DNA of 64,000 nt. Origin: Tistlia sp040905785. GTDB taxonomy: Bacteria > Pseudomonadota > Alphaproteobacteria > Kiloniellales > DSM-21159. Made by a program: the position numbers and the translations under genes. The notes beneath the pieces were generated by a model. It made no database searches and was not told the origin of the DNA. It saw only the letters and a list, made by a program, of their open reading frames with translations. Location: positions 184,016 to 248,015 of the forward strand of contig NZ_JBBDQW010000072.1 of NCBI RefSeq assembly GCF_040905785.1, written 5' to 3'. Positions 37,148 to 46,467 of the stretch are shown one piece after another. Numbering within the stretch: the stretch's first letter is position 1; the number at the start of each line of letters is the position of its first letter.

Positions 37148-39169
37148 ATGAAGACGGTCAGCACGTTTCCCAGGGCGGTGCGGGAGCTGGAGCACGTCGA
37201 GGTCCCACTGTCCGACGGCTGCCGCCTGGCGGCCCGGATCTGGCTGCCGGAGGACGCCGAAGCACAGCCGGTGCCGGCGATCCTGGAGTACATCCCCTAC
37301 CGCAAGAACGACGGCACGATGGCGCGCGATTCGGTCAGCCATCCTTACACCGCCGGCCACGGCTACGCGGTGGTACGCCTCGACCTGCGCGGCTCCGGCG
37401 AGTCCGACGGCGTGCTGAGCGACGAATACACCGCCCAGGAGCTGCAGGACGGCGTCGAGGCGATCGCCTGGATCGCGGCGCAGCCCTGGTGCGACGGCTC
37501 GGTCGGCATGATCGGCATCTCCTGGGGCGGCTTCAACGGCCTGCAGATCGCGGCGCTGCAGCCGCCGGCGCTGAAGGCGGTGATCACGCTCTGCTCGACA
37601 GACGACCGCTATGCCGACGACATCCATTTCATGGGCGGCTGCCACCTGATCGACAACCTGTCCTGGGCTTCGGTGATGCTCGGCTACAACACGCTCCCGC
37701 CCGACCCGCGCCACCGCGGCGAGGCCTGGCGCGAGCTGTGGAAGCTACGCCTCGCGCGCAGCGGGCTGTGGCTCAAGACCTGGCTGGAGCACCAGACGCG
37801 CGACGCCTACTGGAAGCACGGCTCGATCTGCGAGGACTACGGCCGCATCCAGGTGCCGGTCTTCGCCGTCAGTGGCTGGGCCGACGGCTACTGCCGGTCG
37901 GTCTTCCGGCTGATGGAGCATCTCGAGGTGCCGCGCCTCGGCCTGGTCGGCCCCTGGGCGCACAAGTACCCGCACCTCGGCCGGCCGGGTCCGGCAATCG
38001 GCTTCCTGCAGGAGGCCCTGCGCTGGTGGGACCACTGGCTGAAGGGCGCGGCCACCGGGATCATGGAGGAGCCGCAGCTGCGGCTCTTCCTGCAGCACGC
38101 CGCCGAGCCCAGGAGCGCCTACGAGAGCCGCGCCGGCGAATGGATCGCCGAGCCCTCCTGGCCCTCGCCCAACGTCGAGCGCCGGCACTTCCGGCCGAGC
38201 GCGGCCGGCGGCCTGGCGGAGGCGATGCCCGAAGCCGGCGAGACGCTGCGCACCATCCGCTCGCCGCTCGGCGTCGGCCTGGCGGCGGGCAAGTGGTGCT
38301 CCTATGCCGTGCCGGGCGACCAGCCGGTCGACCAGCGCGCCGACGACGCCGGCAGCCTGGTCTTCGAGACGGCGCCGCTGGAGCGGCCGCTCGACATCGC
38401 CGGCGACGCCAGGCTGGAGCTTTCGGTCGCCGCCGACCGGCCGGTCGCGATGGTCGCGGCGCGTCTGGTCGACGTCGCGTCCGACGGCCAGGCGACACGG
38501 GTCAGCTACGGCCTGCTCAACCTGACCCACCGGGACGGCCACGAGCAGCCCGAGCCGCTCGAGCCCGGCCGGCGCTATACGGTGGTGGTGAACTTCAAGC
38601 ACGTCGCGCAGCGCTTCGAGGCCGGACACCGCCTGCGGCTGGCGATCTCCAGCAGCTATTTCCCGCTCGCCTGGCCGTCGCCCGAGCCGGTCACCCTGAG
38701 CGTCGAGTTGTCCGGCACCGCGCTGGAGCTGCCGGTGCGCAGGGCGCCCGAGGGCGAGGTGGTGCCGCGCTTCGCTGAGCCGGAAGGTTCGCCGGCCCAG
38801 GTCCGCGAGCGGATCGCAGAGCCCGAGGTCTACTGGCGGGTCGTGCAGGACCACGCCGCCGGGACCACGACCCTGGAGCTCGCCGAAGGCGGCGGGACCT
38901 TCCGTATCGTCGACAACGACCTTACGATCAAGGACCAGACCTGGGAGCGCTACGGTTTCGCCGGCGACGACCCGGCCAGCGCCTTCGGCGAGGTCCGCTC
39001 GGAGCACGCCCTGAGCCGCGGCGACTGGAGCGTGCGCTCGGTCACCGAGACCCGCCTCGCCTGCGAGCGCGACCACTTCGTGATCGAGGCGCGCCTGCGG
39101 GCCTGGGAGGGCGAGACGCTGGCCCACGAGCAGCGCTGGAGCGAGCGCATCCCGCGCAAGTTAGTTTGA
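37148..39169 (+). CDS. CocE/NonD family hydrolase (X-Pro dipeptidyl-peptidase-like)
   Basis: A 673-residue alpha/beta hydrolase of the CocE/NonD group. The nucleophile elbow is MIGISWGGFNGLQIA (Ser near residue 122), the acid VSGWADGYCR and the His GPWAHKYPH. A beta-sandwich domain follows (about 330-550). Family members act as X-prolyl dipeptidyl peptidases or ester hydrolases. Its position directly before an oligopeptide ABC importer suggests peptide use. The last 120 residues are an extra domain. The start is ATG 37148. Confidence 0.87.
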   Translation: MKTVSTFPRAVRELEHVEVPLSDGCRLAARIWLPEDAEAQPVPAILEYIPYRKNDGTMARDSVSHPYTAGHGYAVVRLDLRGSGESDGVLSDEYTAQELQDGVEAIAWIAAQPWCDGSVGMIGISWGGFNGLQIAALQPPALKAVITLCSTDDRYADDIHFMGGCHLIDNLSWASVMLGYNTLPPDPRHRGEAWRELWKLRLARSGLWLKTWLEHQTRDAYWKHGSICEDYGRIQVPVFAVSGWADGYCRSVFRLMEHLEVPRLGLVGPWAHKYPHLGRPGPAIGFLQEALRWWDHWLKGAATGIMEEPQLRLFLQHAAEPRSAYESRAGEWIAEPSWPSPNVERRHFRPSAAGGLAEAMPEAGETLRTIRSPLGVGLAAGKWCSYAVPGDQPVDQRADDAGSLVFETAPLERPLDIAGDARLELSVAADRPVAMVAARLVDVASDGQATRVSYGLLNLTHRDGHEQPEPLEPGRRYTVVVNFKHVAQRFEAGHRLRLAISSSYFPLAWPSPEPVTLSVELSGTALELPVRRAPEGEVVPRFAEPEGSPAQVRERIAEPEVYWRVVQDHAAGTTTLELAEGGGTFRIVDNDLTIKDQTWERYGFAGDDPASAFGEVRSEHALSRGDWSVRSVTETRLACERDHFVIEARLRAWEGETLAHEQRWSERIPRKLV

Positions 39170-39218
39170 CACCCCTGCGCTCACAGACGCGGAATTCGCG
39201 CCAAGTCGCGCAGGGGTG
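39170..39218 (+). terminator. Stem-loop after the CocE gene (11-bp perfect arms)
   Basis: Arms CACCCCTGCGC (39170-39180) and GCGCAGGGGTG (39208-39218) surround a 27-base loop and begin directly after the stop codon. There is no T run, so it may be a weak terminator or an mRNA-stabilising hairpin between the hydrolase and the substrate-binding protein. Confidence 0.45.
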
Positions 39219-39319
39219 CGAAGTTGCACCGAAGGTTGGCGATCCCGTCTAATGGTGCGGGACAAGCAAGAGAGCAGTCGCGATTCCAGCAGCGGCGGCC
39301 AGACAAGGAGGCGAGAGCA

Positions 39320-40912
39320 ATGACCAGCAAGCAGCAGCAGAATCATTTCGGCGCGCTCAGCCGGCGCAGCCTGCTCAAGGCCGGCGCGACGGCGGGCGTC
39401 GTCACGGCGACCCTGCCGATCACTGGCGCGATCTGGGCACAGAGCGGCACGGTCCTGAGGGCCCGCGCCTATGCCGACCTCGACGCCCTCGATCCGGGCT
39501 TCTACCAGAACGCCTACAACGTCGACGTGATGAACTGCATCTACTCCAAGCTGGTCCGCTACAAGCCCGGCCGCGAGTGGGGCTGGGAGCTCGAGGCGGC
39601 CGAGGAGATCGAGCAGGTCGACGAGACCCACATCCGCTTCAAGCTCCGCCCCGGTATCCAGTTCACCGGCGGCTACGGCGAGATGACCGCCGAGGACGTC
39701 AAGTTCTCCTTCGAGCGCGTGATCGAGCACGACTCGCCGATCAAGGGCGACTGGGGGCCGCTCGACCACGTCGAGGTCACCGACACCTACAGCGGCGTCA
39801 TCGTGCTCAAGGAGCCGTTCCAGCCGCTCTGGAACATCACGCTGCCCTACGGCGCCGGCCACATCGTCTCCAAGAAGGCGGTGATGGAGAAGACCGGCGA
39901 CGGCAGCAGCTTCGGCATGGAGCCGCCCTGTTTCTCGGGCCCCTACGTGCTCGAGGAGTGGAAGCCCGACCAGTACGTCAAGCTGACCCGCAACCCCGAG
40001 TGGGCCGGGCCGGCCCCGGGCTTCGACGAGATCCGCATCATCCCGATGGACGACGACAACACGGCGGAGATCGCCTACGAGGCCGGCGACATCGACTACA
40101 CCCAGATCAGCCTCGCCTCGCTCGACCAGTACAAGGACCGGATGCCGGCCGACACGGCGATCGACGAGTACCCCTCGCTGTATTACGTCTGGCTCGGCAT
40201 GAACCTGGACAACCCGGCCCTGGCCAACCCGGACCTGCGCCAGGCGATCCAGTGGGCGGTCAACGTGCCGCAGGTTCTCGACGCCGCCTACTTCGGTCAG
40301 GCGAAGCCCTCGACCGGGATCATCGCGCCGGGCCTGATCGGGCACCGCGAGCAGTCCCAGATCCCGCCCGAGGGCGACCCCGACCGAGCGCGCGAGCTGC
40401 TGAAGAAGGCCGGCGCCGAGGGCACCCGCCTGACCCTCGACACGCTCAACGCCTCGACCTGGAAGACCGTGGCCGAGGTGATCCAGGCCCAGCTCGCCCA
40501 GGTCGGCCTCGACATCCAGATCAACGTGCAGGATTCCGGCTCCTTCTGGACGCTCGGCATGGAGAGCGAGGGCGACCGCTGGAAGAACATGCAGCTGATC
40601 ATCAATCGCTTCTCGATGGTCCCGGATCCCTACTACGCGACCGAGTGGTTCACCTGCGAGCAGGTCGGCGTGTGGAACTGGGAGCGCTTCTGCAGCGAGG
40701 AGTTCGACCGCCTGCACGCCGAGGCGGTGGGCGTGACCGACGAGGCGGAGCGCGGCGCCATGTATCGCAAGATGCAGGACCTGATGGAGGAGAGCGGCGC
40801 CTACCGCTTCCTCACTCACGAGGGCACCCCGATCATGCACCGACAGAGCGTGGTGCAGCCGGCCGAGCGGCCCGACGGCCGGCCGCTCTACCGGCACTTC
40901 GAGCCGGCCTGA
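39320..40912 (+). CDS. Peptide/nickel-type ABC transporter substrate-binding protein
   Basis: A 530-residue periplasmic binding protein of family SBP_bac_5. The N-terminus has a Tat-like signal (SRRSLLKAGATAGVV, residues 13-27), so it is probably exported folded. The mature part has AYADLDALDPGF, LRPGIQFTGG, YYVWLGMNLDNPAL and DLRQAIQWAVN, family hallmarks. ATG 39320 has AAGGAGGCGAGAGC before it. It starts a five-gene operon for uptake of a peptide-like compound; specificity is not readable. Confidence 0.92.
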   Translation: MTSKQQQNHFGALSRRSLLKAGATAGVVTATLPITGAIWAQSGTVLRARAYADLDALDPGFYQNAYNVDVMNCIYSKLVRYKPGREWGWELEAAEEIEQVDETHIRFKLRPGIQFTGGYGEMTAEDVKFSFERVIEHDSPIKGDWGPLDHVEVTDTYSGVIVLKEPFQPLWNITLPYGAGHIVSKKAVMEKTGDGSSFGMEPPCFSGPYVLEEWKPDQYVKLTRNPEWAGPAPGFDEIRIIPMDDDNTAEIAYEAGDIDYTQISLASLDQYKDRMPADTAIDEYPSLYYVWLGMNLDNPALANPDLRQAIQWAVNVPQVLDAAYFGQAKPSTGIIAPGLIGHREQSQIPPEGDPDRARELLKKAGAEGTRLTLDTLNASTWKTVAEVIQAQLAQVGLDIQINVQDSGSFWTLGMESEGDRWKNMQLIINRFSMVPDPYYATEWFTCEQVGVWNWERFCSEEFDRLHAEAVGVTDEAERGAMYRKMQDLMEESGAYRFLTHEGTPIMHRQSVVQPAERPDGRPLYRHFEPA

Positions 40913-40945
40913 GCCGGGCCGGAGGCGGCAGGGGGCCCGGACCCG

Positions 40946-41887
40946 GTGTGGATCTACTTCGCGCGGCGGCTGATCCTCTCGATCCTCGTGATCGTGATCG
41001 CTGTCACGCTGCTGAACGTGATGCTGCACCTGGTGCCGGGCGACCCGGCCGTGATGATCCTGGGGCCGCGCGCGACCCCGGAGCTGATCGAGGCCTTCCG
41101 GATCAAGATGGGCCTCGATCAGCCCTTCCACGTGCAGATGGCCACCTTCTTCTGGCACCTGCTGCAGGGCGACCTCGGCACCGACGTCTTCACCAACCGC
41201 TCGGTCGCCGACATCGTCTTCGACCAGCTGCCCTTCACCCTGACCCTGATCAGCGTCTCGATCCTCTGGGCCTCGGCGATCGGCATCCCGCTCGGCTGCT
41301 TCTCGGCGATCCGGCGCAACAGCCTGCTCGACAAGGTCGCCGGCGTGCTGTCGGTCAGCGTCATCTCGATCCCGGCCTTCGTGATGGCGCTCTACGCGCT
41401 GCTGATCTTCGCGGTGGCGCTGAAGTGGCTGCCCGCGATCGGCGCCGGTGAGGCGGGCCTCGGCAACCGCCTCGAGCACCTGATCCTGCCGGCCTTCACG
41501 GTCGGCGTCTCCTGGGTCGGCTACATCGCCCGGGTCGTGCGGGCCTCGATGCTCGAGGTCCTGGGCGAGACCCACGTCAAGATGGCCCGGGCCTTCGGCC
41601 TGACCGAACGGCGCATCGTCTTCGGCTACGCCCTGCCGATCGCGATCCTGCCGACCGTCACCCTGCTTGGCGTCGGCGTCGCCTACCTGGTCTCGGCCTC
41701 GGTCTTCGCCGAGGTCATCTTCGCGCGCCCCGGGGTCGGCGCGCTGATCGTCAACGCGGTCGACTCGCGCAACTACCCGATCGTGCTCGGCTGCGTCCTG
41801 GTGACGACGGTGCTGTTCGTGCTGGCAACCCTGGTCTCCGACCTGGTCAACGCCCTGCTCGACCCCCGCGCCCGGGAGCAGCTGTGA
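40946..41887 (+). CDS. DppB-like ABC transporter permease
   Basis: A 313-residue inner-membrane permease with six hydrophobic segments. Family motifs are HLVPGDPAVMILG and the EAA-loop ARAFGLTERRIVFGYALPIAILPTV. GTG 40946 begins the usual MWIYFARRLILSIL helix. Its stop overlaps the next start by one base (TGATG). Confidence 0.9.
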   Translation: MWIYFARRLILSILVIVIAVTLLNVMLHLVPGDPAVMILGPRATPELIEAFRIKMGLDQPFHVQMATFFWHLLQGDLGTDVFTNRSVADIVFDQLPFTLTLISVSILWASAIGIPLGCFSAIRRNSLLDKVAGVLSVSVISIPAFVMALYALLIFAVALKWLPAIGAGEAGLGNRLEHLILPAFTVGVSWVGYIARVVRASMLEVLGETHVKMARAFGLTERRIVFGYALPIAILPTVTLLGVGVAYLVSASVFAEVIFARPGVGALIVNAVDSRNYPIVLGCVLVTTVLFVLATLVSDLVNALLDPRAREQL

Positions 41888-42771
41888 TGGAGGGGGCGGC
41901 CGTGCCGGCCCGCCGGCGCCTCGGCGAGAGCGCCCTGGCGCAGTACCTGGGCCAGCTCTGGCGCAACCCCATGGGCATGCTCGGCCTGACGCTGGTCCTG
42001 CTGGTCGTGCTCTCGGCGCTGCTGGCCGACTGGATCATGCCCTACGACCCGCTGCAGATCTATGCCGGGCCCCGCTTGGCCGCGCCCTCCTGGGAGCACT
42101 GGTTCGGCACCGACCAACTGGGCCGCGACATCCTCTCGCGGGTCATCGCCGGCGGCCGGGTCGCGCTCCAGGTCGCCGCCGCGACCATCGCCGCCGCGCT
42201 CAGCCTCGGCATCGCGCTCGGCCTGGTCGCCGGCTACGGGCCGCAGTGGCTCGACAACCTCCTGCTGCTGCTGTTCGACGCCGTGCGCTCCTTCCCGGTG
42301 ATCATCTTCGCTCTGGCCCTGGTCACGCTGCTCGGGCCGAGCCTCTACACCGTCATCCTGGTGGTCACGATCTCCTCGGTGCCGATCTACGCGCGCATCG
42401 TACGCACCCAGACCCAGGCGCTGAAACACAACGAGTTCATCCTGGCCGAGCGCGCCATGGGCGCCGGCCCCTTGCGCATCCTCGGCGTCCACCTGCTGCC
42501 GAACGTCGTCGGGCCGCTGCTGATCCTGGCTTCCATGGACGTGCCGCTGGTGATCGCGGTCGAGGCCGGCCTGTCGTTCCTGGGCATGGGCGTGCGGCCG
42601 CCGACGCCGAGCTGGGGCACGATCCTCAACGACGGCTACAGCTACATCCGCAACTCGCCCTGGCCGGTGATCGCGGGCGGTGTCCCGATCGTCGTGGTGA
42701 CGCTCGGTTTCACCTTCCTGGGCGAGGCGCTGCGCGACATCTTCGATCCCAAGCTGAGGCGCGACCTGTGA
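41887..42771 (+). CDS. DppC-like ABC transporter permease
   Basis: A 294-residue permease with the N-terminal NPMGMLGLTLVLLVVLSALLADWI helix, the FGTDQLGRDILSRVIAG loop and the EAA loop AERAMGAGPLRILGVHLLPNV. It ends PTPSWGTILNDG and FLGEALRDIFDPKL, all typical of DppC/OppC. The next ATPase gene overlaps its stop by four bases. Confidence 0.92.
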   Translation: MEGAAVPARRRLGESALAQYLGQLWRNPMGMLGLTLVLLVVLSALLADWIMPYDPLQIYAGPRLAAPSWEHWFGTDQLGRDILSRVIAGGRVALQVAAATIAAALSLGIALGLVAGYGPQWLDNLLLLLFDAVRSFPVIIFALALVTLLGPSLYTVILVVTISSVPIYARIVRTQTQALKHNEFILAERAMGAGPLRILGVHLLPNVVGPLLILASMDVPLVIAVEAGLSFLGMGVRPPTPSWGTILNDGYSYIRNSPWPVIAGGVPIVVVTLGFTFLGEALRDIFDPKLRRDL

Positions 42772-43775
42772 GCGGCGAGGTCGGTGCCAACGTGCTCGAG
42801 GTGCGCGATCTCTCGCTCGACTTCGGCAGCCCGCGCGGCCGCATCCACGCCCTGCGAGACGTCTCGCTGACGGTGCCCAGGGGCCGTATCGTCGGGGTCG
42901 TCGGCGAGAGCGGCTGCGGCAAGTCCTCGCTGGTCTACTCGATCATCGGCCTGCTCGCCGGCAACGCCGAGATCACCGGCGGCACGCTGCTGTTCGAGGG
43001 CCGGGACCTGCTCGGCCTGTCGGAGCGCGAGCTGAGGGCGATCCGCGGCCAGCGGCTCTCGATGATCTTCCAGGACCCCATGACCGCGCTCAACCCGGTG
43101 CAGACCATCGGCCGGCTGATGACCGACATCCAGTATCGCAGCGGCCGCTCGAAGGCGGAGCGGCGGCGTCAGGCGGTCGAGATGCTGGAGCGCGTCGGCA
43201 TTCCCGACGCCGAGAGCCGCCTGTCGGCCTACCCGCACCACTTCTCCGGCGGCATGCGCCAGCGCATCTGCATCGCCATGGCCCTGCTGGTCGAGCCGGC
43301 GCTGCTGCTCGCCGACGAGCCGACCACGGCGCTCGACGCGACCCTCGAGGTGCAGATCGTCCACCTGCTCAAGCGTCTGCAGCAGGATATCGGCTGCGCG
43401 GTGCTGTTCGTCTCGCATCATCTCGGCACGGTCGCCGAGCTGTGCGACGACGTCGTCGTCATGTACGCCGGCGAGGTCGTCGAGAGCGGGCCGGTGCGGG
43501 AGATCTTCCACCGCCCCTCGCATCCCTACACCCGGGCGCTGCTGGCCTGCGATCCCGGCCGGATCAAGGAGGCGACCCGCACGCTGCCGACGATCCCGGG
43601 CGAGCTGCCCGACCTGCGCGAGCCGCCGGCCGGCTGCATCTTCAAGGGGCGCTGCCCCGAGCGCTTCGAGCCCTGCGACACGATCAAGCCGCCGCCTTTC
43701 GCGCTGGAGCGCGGCCACCAGGCGGCCTGTCACCTGTGCGACCCCGCGCGCCGCGACGGTGAGGCGCTGCCGTGA
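42768..43775 (+). CDS. DppD-like ABC transporter ATP-binding protein
   Basis: A 335-residue ATPase. Walker A is GESGCGKSS, the signature FSGGMRQRI, Walker B LLLADEPTTALD and the H-loop VSHH. The C-terminal oligopeptide extension has AGCIFKGRCPERFEPCD with the clustered Cys of a possible iron-sulfur site found in DppD/OppD. GTG 42768 overlaps the preceding stop as GTGA. Confidence 0.93.
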   Translation: MSGEVGANVLEVRDLSLDFGSPRGRIHALRDVSLTVPRGRIVGVVGESGCGKSSLVYSIIGLLAGNAEITGGTLLFEGRDLLGLSERELRAIRGQRLSMIFQDPMTALNPVQTIGRLMTDIQYRSGRSKAERRRQAVEMLERVGIPDAESRLSAYPHHFSGGMRQRICIAMALLVEPALLLADEPTTALDATLEVQIVHLLKRLQQDIGCAVLFVSHHLGTVAELCDDVVVMYAGEVVESGPVREIFHRPSHPYTRALLACDPGRIKEATRTLPTIPGELPDLREPPAGCIFKGRCPERFEPCDTIKPPPFALERGHQAACHLCDPARRDGEALP

Positions 43776-44752
43776 GCGCCCTGCTCGAGATCGAGTCCCT
43801 GCGCGTGCGCTTCCGCACGCTCGGCCCGCTGAAGGCGCGCCTGACCGGGGTCGCCGATCCCTTCATCGACGCAGTCTGCGACGTCTCGCTGGCGATCGAG
43901 GAGGGCGAGACCCTGGGCCTGGTCGGCGAGTCCGGCTCCGGCAAGTCGACCCTGGCGCGCGCGGTCATGGGCCTGGTGCCGGTAGCGGAGGGCAGCATCT
44001 CGGTCGCGGGCGAGCGCATCGACGGCCTGGGCGCGCGGGCACTGGCGCCCTACCGCCGGCGCATGGCGATGATGTTCCAGGATCCCGTCGGCTCGCTGTC
44101 GCCGCGCCTGACGGTGCGCTCGCTGCTGGCCGAGCCGTTCAAGATCCACGGCGTCGGCGGCCGCGACCTCGACGCCGAGGTCCGGCGCCTGCTCGGGCTG
44201 GTCGGTCTGACGCCGGATTTCGCCGGCCGCTTCCCGCACCAGCTCTCCGGTGGCCAGGCGCGGCGCGTCGGCGTTGCGCGGGCACTGGCGCTCGAGCCCC
44301 GGCTGATCATCGCCGACGAGCCGACGGCCGGTCTCGACGTGTCGGTCCAGGGCGAGGTGCTCAACCTGCTGGCGCGCCTGCAGGGCGAGCTCGGCCTCTC
44401 GATCCTGATCATCACGCACAACCTCAACGTCGTGCGCCACGTCACCGACCGCATGGCGATCATGTATCTCGGCCGCTTCGTCGAGCAGGGTCCGACCGAG
44501 GAGGTCTTCCACCGGCCGCGGCACCCCTACACCGAGGCGCTGCTCTCGGCGAATCCGGAGCCTGACCCCGACGCCGTGCTGAACCGGGTCGAGATCCGCG
44601 GAGAGGTGCCCAGCCTGCAGCACCGCCCGCCCGGCTGCGAGTTCCACACCCGCTGCCTCTATGCCCGGGAGCGCTGCCGCCTCGACCCGCCCGGCGTCAG
44701 CATCGAGGGCCCGGCGCACCGCTACACCTGCCACTTTCCGCTCGGCGGATAG
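43772..44752 (+). CDS. DppF-like ABC transporter ATP-binding protein
   Basis: A 326-residue ATPase, partner of the preceding one. Walker A is GESGSGKST, the signature LSGGQARRV, Walker B LIIADEPTAGLD and the H-loop ITHN. The C-terminal Cys cluster is GCEFHTRCLYARERC. GTG 43772 overlaps the preceding stop (GTGA). This ends the operon. Confidence 0.93.
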   Translation: MSALLEIESLRVRFRTLGPLKARLTGVADPFIDAVCDVSLAIEEGETLGLVGESGSGKSTLARAVMGLVPVAEGSISVAGERIDGLGARALAPYRRRMAMMFQDPVGSLSPRLTVRSLLAEPFKIHGVGGRDLDAEVRRLLGLVGLTPDFAGRFPHQLSGGQARRVGVARALALEPRLIIADEPTAGLDVSVQGEVLNLLARLQGELGLSILIITHNLNVVRHVTDRMAIMYLGRFVEQGPTEEVFHRPRHPYTEALLSANPEPDPDAVLNRVEIRGEVPSLQHRPPGCEFHTRCLYARERCRLDPPGVSIEGPAHRYTCHFPLGG

Positions 44753-44783
44753 GCTCGTCAGCGCCTGAGCCGGTGTGGGGCGA

Positions 44784-44809
44784 GGAACGCCGGCGCCCTG
44801 CCTGACGTT
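44784..44809 (+). promoter_or_regulatory. EcfG-type general stress promoter of csbD
   Basis: GGAAC (44784-44788) and CGTT (44806-44809) are exactly 17 bp apart, the consensus of the alphaproteobacterial general stress sigma factor EcfG. The start codon of the CsbD gene lies 45 bp downstream of the CGTT. CsbD genes are known members of this regulon in alphaproteobacteria, so place and sequence agree. Confidence 0.75.
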
Positions 44810-44854
44810 TTCCGCCTATCTGCCACATCAACAGATCGAACGAGGAAAACCCCG

Positions 44855-45061
44855 ATGTCAGGCGCCACCGACAAGGCCAAGGGCAAAGTCAAGGAAGTCG
44901 CGGGCAAGGTGACCGGCGACCGCAGGACCGAGAGCGAAGGCAAGACCGACCAGGCCAAGGGCAAGGTGAAGGAGGCGGTCCATGACGCCGACCAGCGCGC
45001 GAAGGGCGTCGGCGACTCGCTGAAGAAGGAGTCGCGCGACGACGCCAAGAAGAGCGGCTAG
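44855..45061 (+). CDS. CsbD family stress response protein
   Basis: A 68-residue very hydrophilic protein with two CsbD-like stretches, KAKGKVKEVAGKVTGDRR and QAKGKVKEAVHDADQRAKG. The family consists of small stress-induced proteins of unknown biochemical role. GAGGAAAA lies before ATG 44855. It has its own EcfG promoter and is convergent with the lipoprotein gene. Confidence 0.92.
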   Translation: MSGATDKAKGKVKEVAGKVTGDRRTESEGKTDQAKGKVKEAVHDADQRAKGVGDSLKKESRDDAKKSG

Positions 45062-45095
45062 CCCGCCGGGGCTGACGGACGGCCCGACTCCGGCA

Positions 45096-45116
45096 GCGGC
45101 CTGCCTCTCAGGCCGC
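45096..45116. terminator. Stem-loop between convergent genes
   Basis: GCGGCCT (45096-45102) and AGGCCGC (45110-45116) form a 7-bp perfect stem with a 7-base loop between the ends of csbD and the lipoprotein gene. No T run is present. It may serve both strands. Confidence 0.4.
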
Positions 45117-45126
45117 CGCCTGCAGC

Positions 45127-45495
45127 CTATTGCCGGCAGGCGTTGCCTTCGGCGCGCCAACCGGTCACCCGGCCCTCGACCAGCGCGAAGGTGGTCTTGC
45201 AGCGGCTGGTAACGAGGTGGCCGGGCATCCCGCCGTAGGGCACCGTGTAGACCCGGTTGCCGACGACCCGCGAGCGGTAGTGCGGCGGCGAGCCTGGCAG
45301 GTAGTTCTGGTACTGGACGTTCCAGGTCAGGTAGCGGGCGTCCTCGCCTTCGTAGACGCTGTCGGGCGGTCCCCAGGCCTGGACCAGTTGCCGCTCCTCG
45401 ACGCCGACCCAGGATTCCAGCATCGTCTGGTACTTCGCCTCGGTCGCGCAGGCCGCCAGCAGGACCAGGGCGATCAGCGCCCAAGCCTTTCTCAT
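45127..45495 (-). CDS. Small lipoprotein
   Basis: A 122-residue protein with a lipoprotein signal: MRKAWALIALVLLAAC, lipobox LAAC with the Cys at residue 16. The mature part WVGVEERQLVQAWGPPDSVYEG resembles small outer-membrane-type lipoproteins with a BamE-like 'WG-P' turn. The function is not known. GGAGG precedes ATG 45495. Confidence 0.8.
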   Translation of the reverse strand: MRKAWALIALVLLAACATEAKYQTMLESWVGVEERQLVQAWGPPDSVYEGEDARYLTWNVQYQNYLPGSPPHYRSRVVGNRVYTVPYGGMPGHLVTSRCKTTFALVEGRVTGWRAEGNACRQ

Positions 45496-45537
45496 GAAGA
45501 ACCTCCGGTCGCTCGACGAACAGCAGGCATCTGCCGC

Positions 45538-46308
45538 TCACAACGCCCGGCCGCGCCTGCGGGTTCGTTGGCCGGCCGAGTACAGGTCTCCGCTCCCGCC
45601 CAGGCGCCGAGCCGGTTGCGAGCGCCCCGCCTCGGCCAGCGTTTTGCCCAGACGGTCCATCAGGTCGCCGGCGGTGACGATTCCGGAGGGCGAAACATCG
45701 AGCCCGGCCGCACGCAGCTTGCGCGCCACCCAGGTGTTGCAGGTGTTGAACAGGTGGAACTCGCCCCGAGCCTCGTAGAAGTGGCTGTCGGGGTAGAGAC
45801 CCGGGGCGACGGGCACCGCCCGCGCCTGCTCTCGCACGAAGTCGTCGGCAATGGCGCCGACCAGCCGGCGGAAGCCGGCGTCCGTCAGGAAGACCCGCAG
45901 GATCTCGCTGTCCGGATCCTCGGGCGCGGGCGCGCGGGCGAGCCCGGCCAGATGCATCACCGCGGGCGTCGGGACCAGCGCCGCCTCGAGCGTCATGCCG
46001 AGCGTCTTCTCGCGCGCCGGATAGTACTCGCGGTCGCCCCAGCCGAACTCCAGGAAGGCCGCCTCGGGGAAGTCATCGACCTCTGGCAGCAGCCCGGTGG
46101 CCGCTACCTCGGCGCGGTCGGCCACGATCGCGCCGTGCCAGCCGTTGCTGACGACCTCGACGGCGTGCACGCGCGGGCCTTCGTCGGCCGGCACCGCCTC
46201 AAGCGGCGCCCCGTCGGGCGGTGCCGCGCAACCGAGCAGAGTCGCGACGCAGGCGAGCCAGCAGAGGGTCCGGAGCCGGCCGGCGGGATGGGGGCGAGGG
46301 CGGGTCAT
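45538..46308 (-). CDS. DUF2459 family lipoprotein
   Basis: A 256-residue protein with a likely lipoprotein signal (LCWLACVATLLGCAAP). The DUF2459 features are VVSNGWHGAIVADR, FLEFGWGDREYY and HLFNTCNTWVARKLRAAG. The conserved Cys-Asn-Thr and His suggest a papain-like fold, but the activity is not established. It precedes the small lipoprotein gene by 42 bp, so the two are probably co-transcribed. Confidence 0.8.
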   Translation of the reverse strand: MTRPRPHPAGRLRTLCWLACVATLLGCAAPPDGAPLEAVPADEGPRVHAVEVVSNGWHGAIVADRAEVAATGLLPEVDDFPEAAFLEFGWGDREYYPAREKTLGMTLEAALVPTPAVMHLAGLARAPAPEDPDSEILRVFLTDAGFRRLVGAIADDFVREQARAVPVAPGLYPDSHFYEARGEFHLFNTCNTWVARKLRAAGLDVSPSGIVTAGDLMDRLGKTLAEAGRSQPARRLGGSGDLYSAGQRTRRRGRAL

Positions 46309-46467
46309 CGGCCAAGGCTAGCACCGACCTGCGTCCGGCACGAGATCGCCGATTCCACCGAACGGCCGCCAGGGGCCCGGGCGATTCCGCTGGACAGGCG
46401 CGGAGCGGCGACGCTTTTCTCTGACATGCGGGGGGCTGGGGCGGTAAGACCGACGGAAAGAGGCGGC

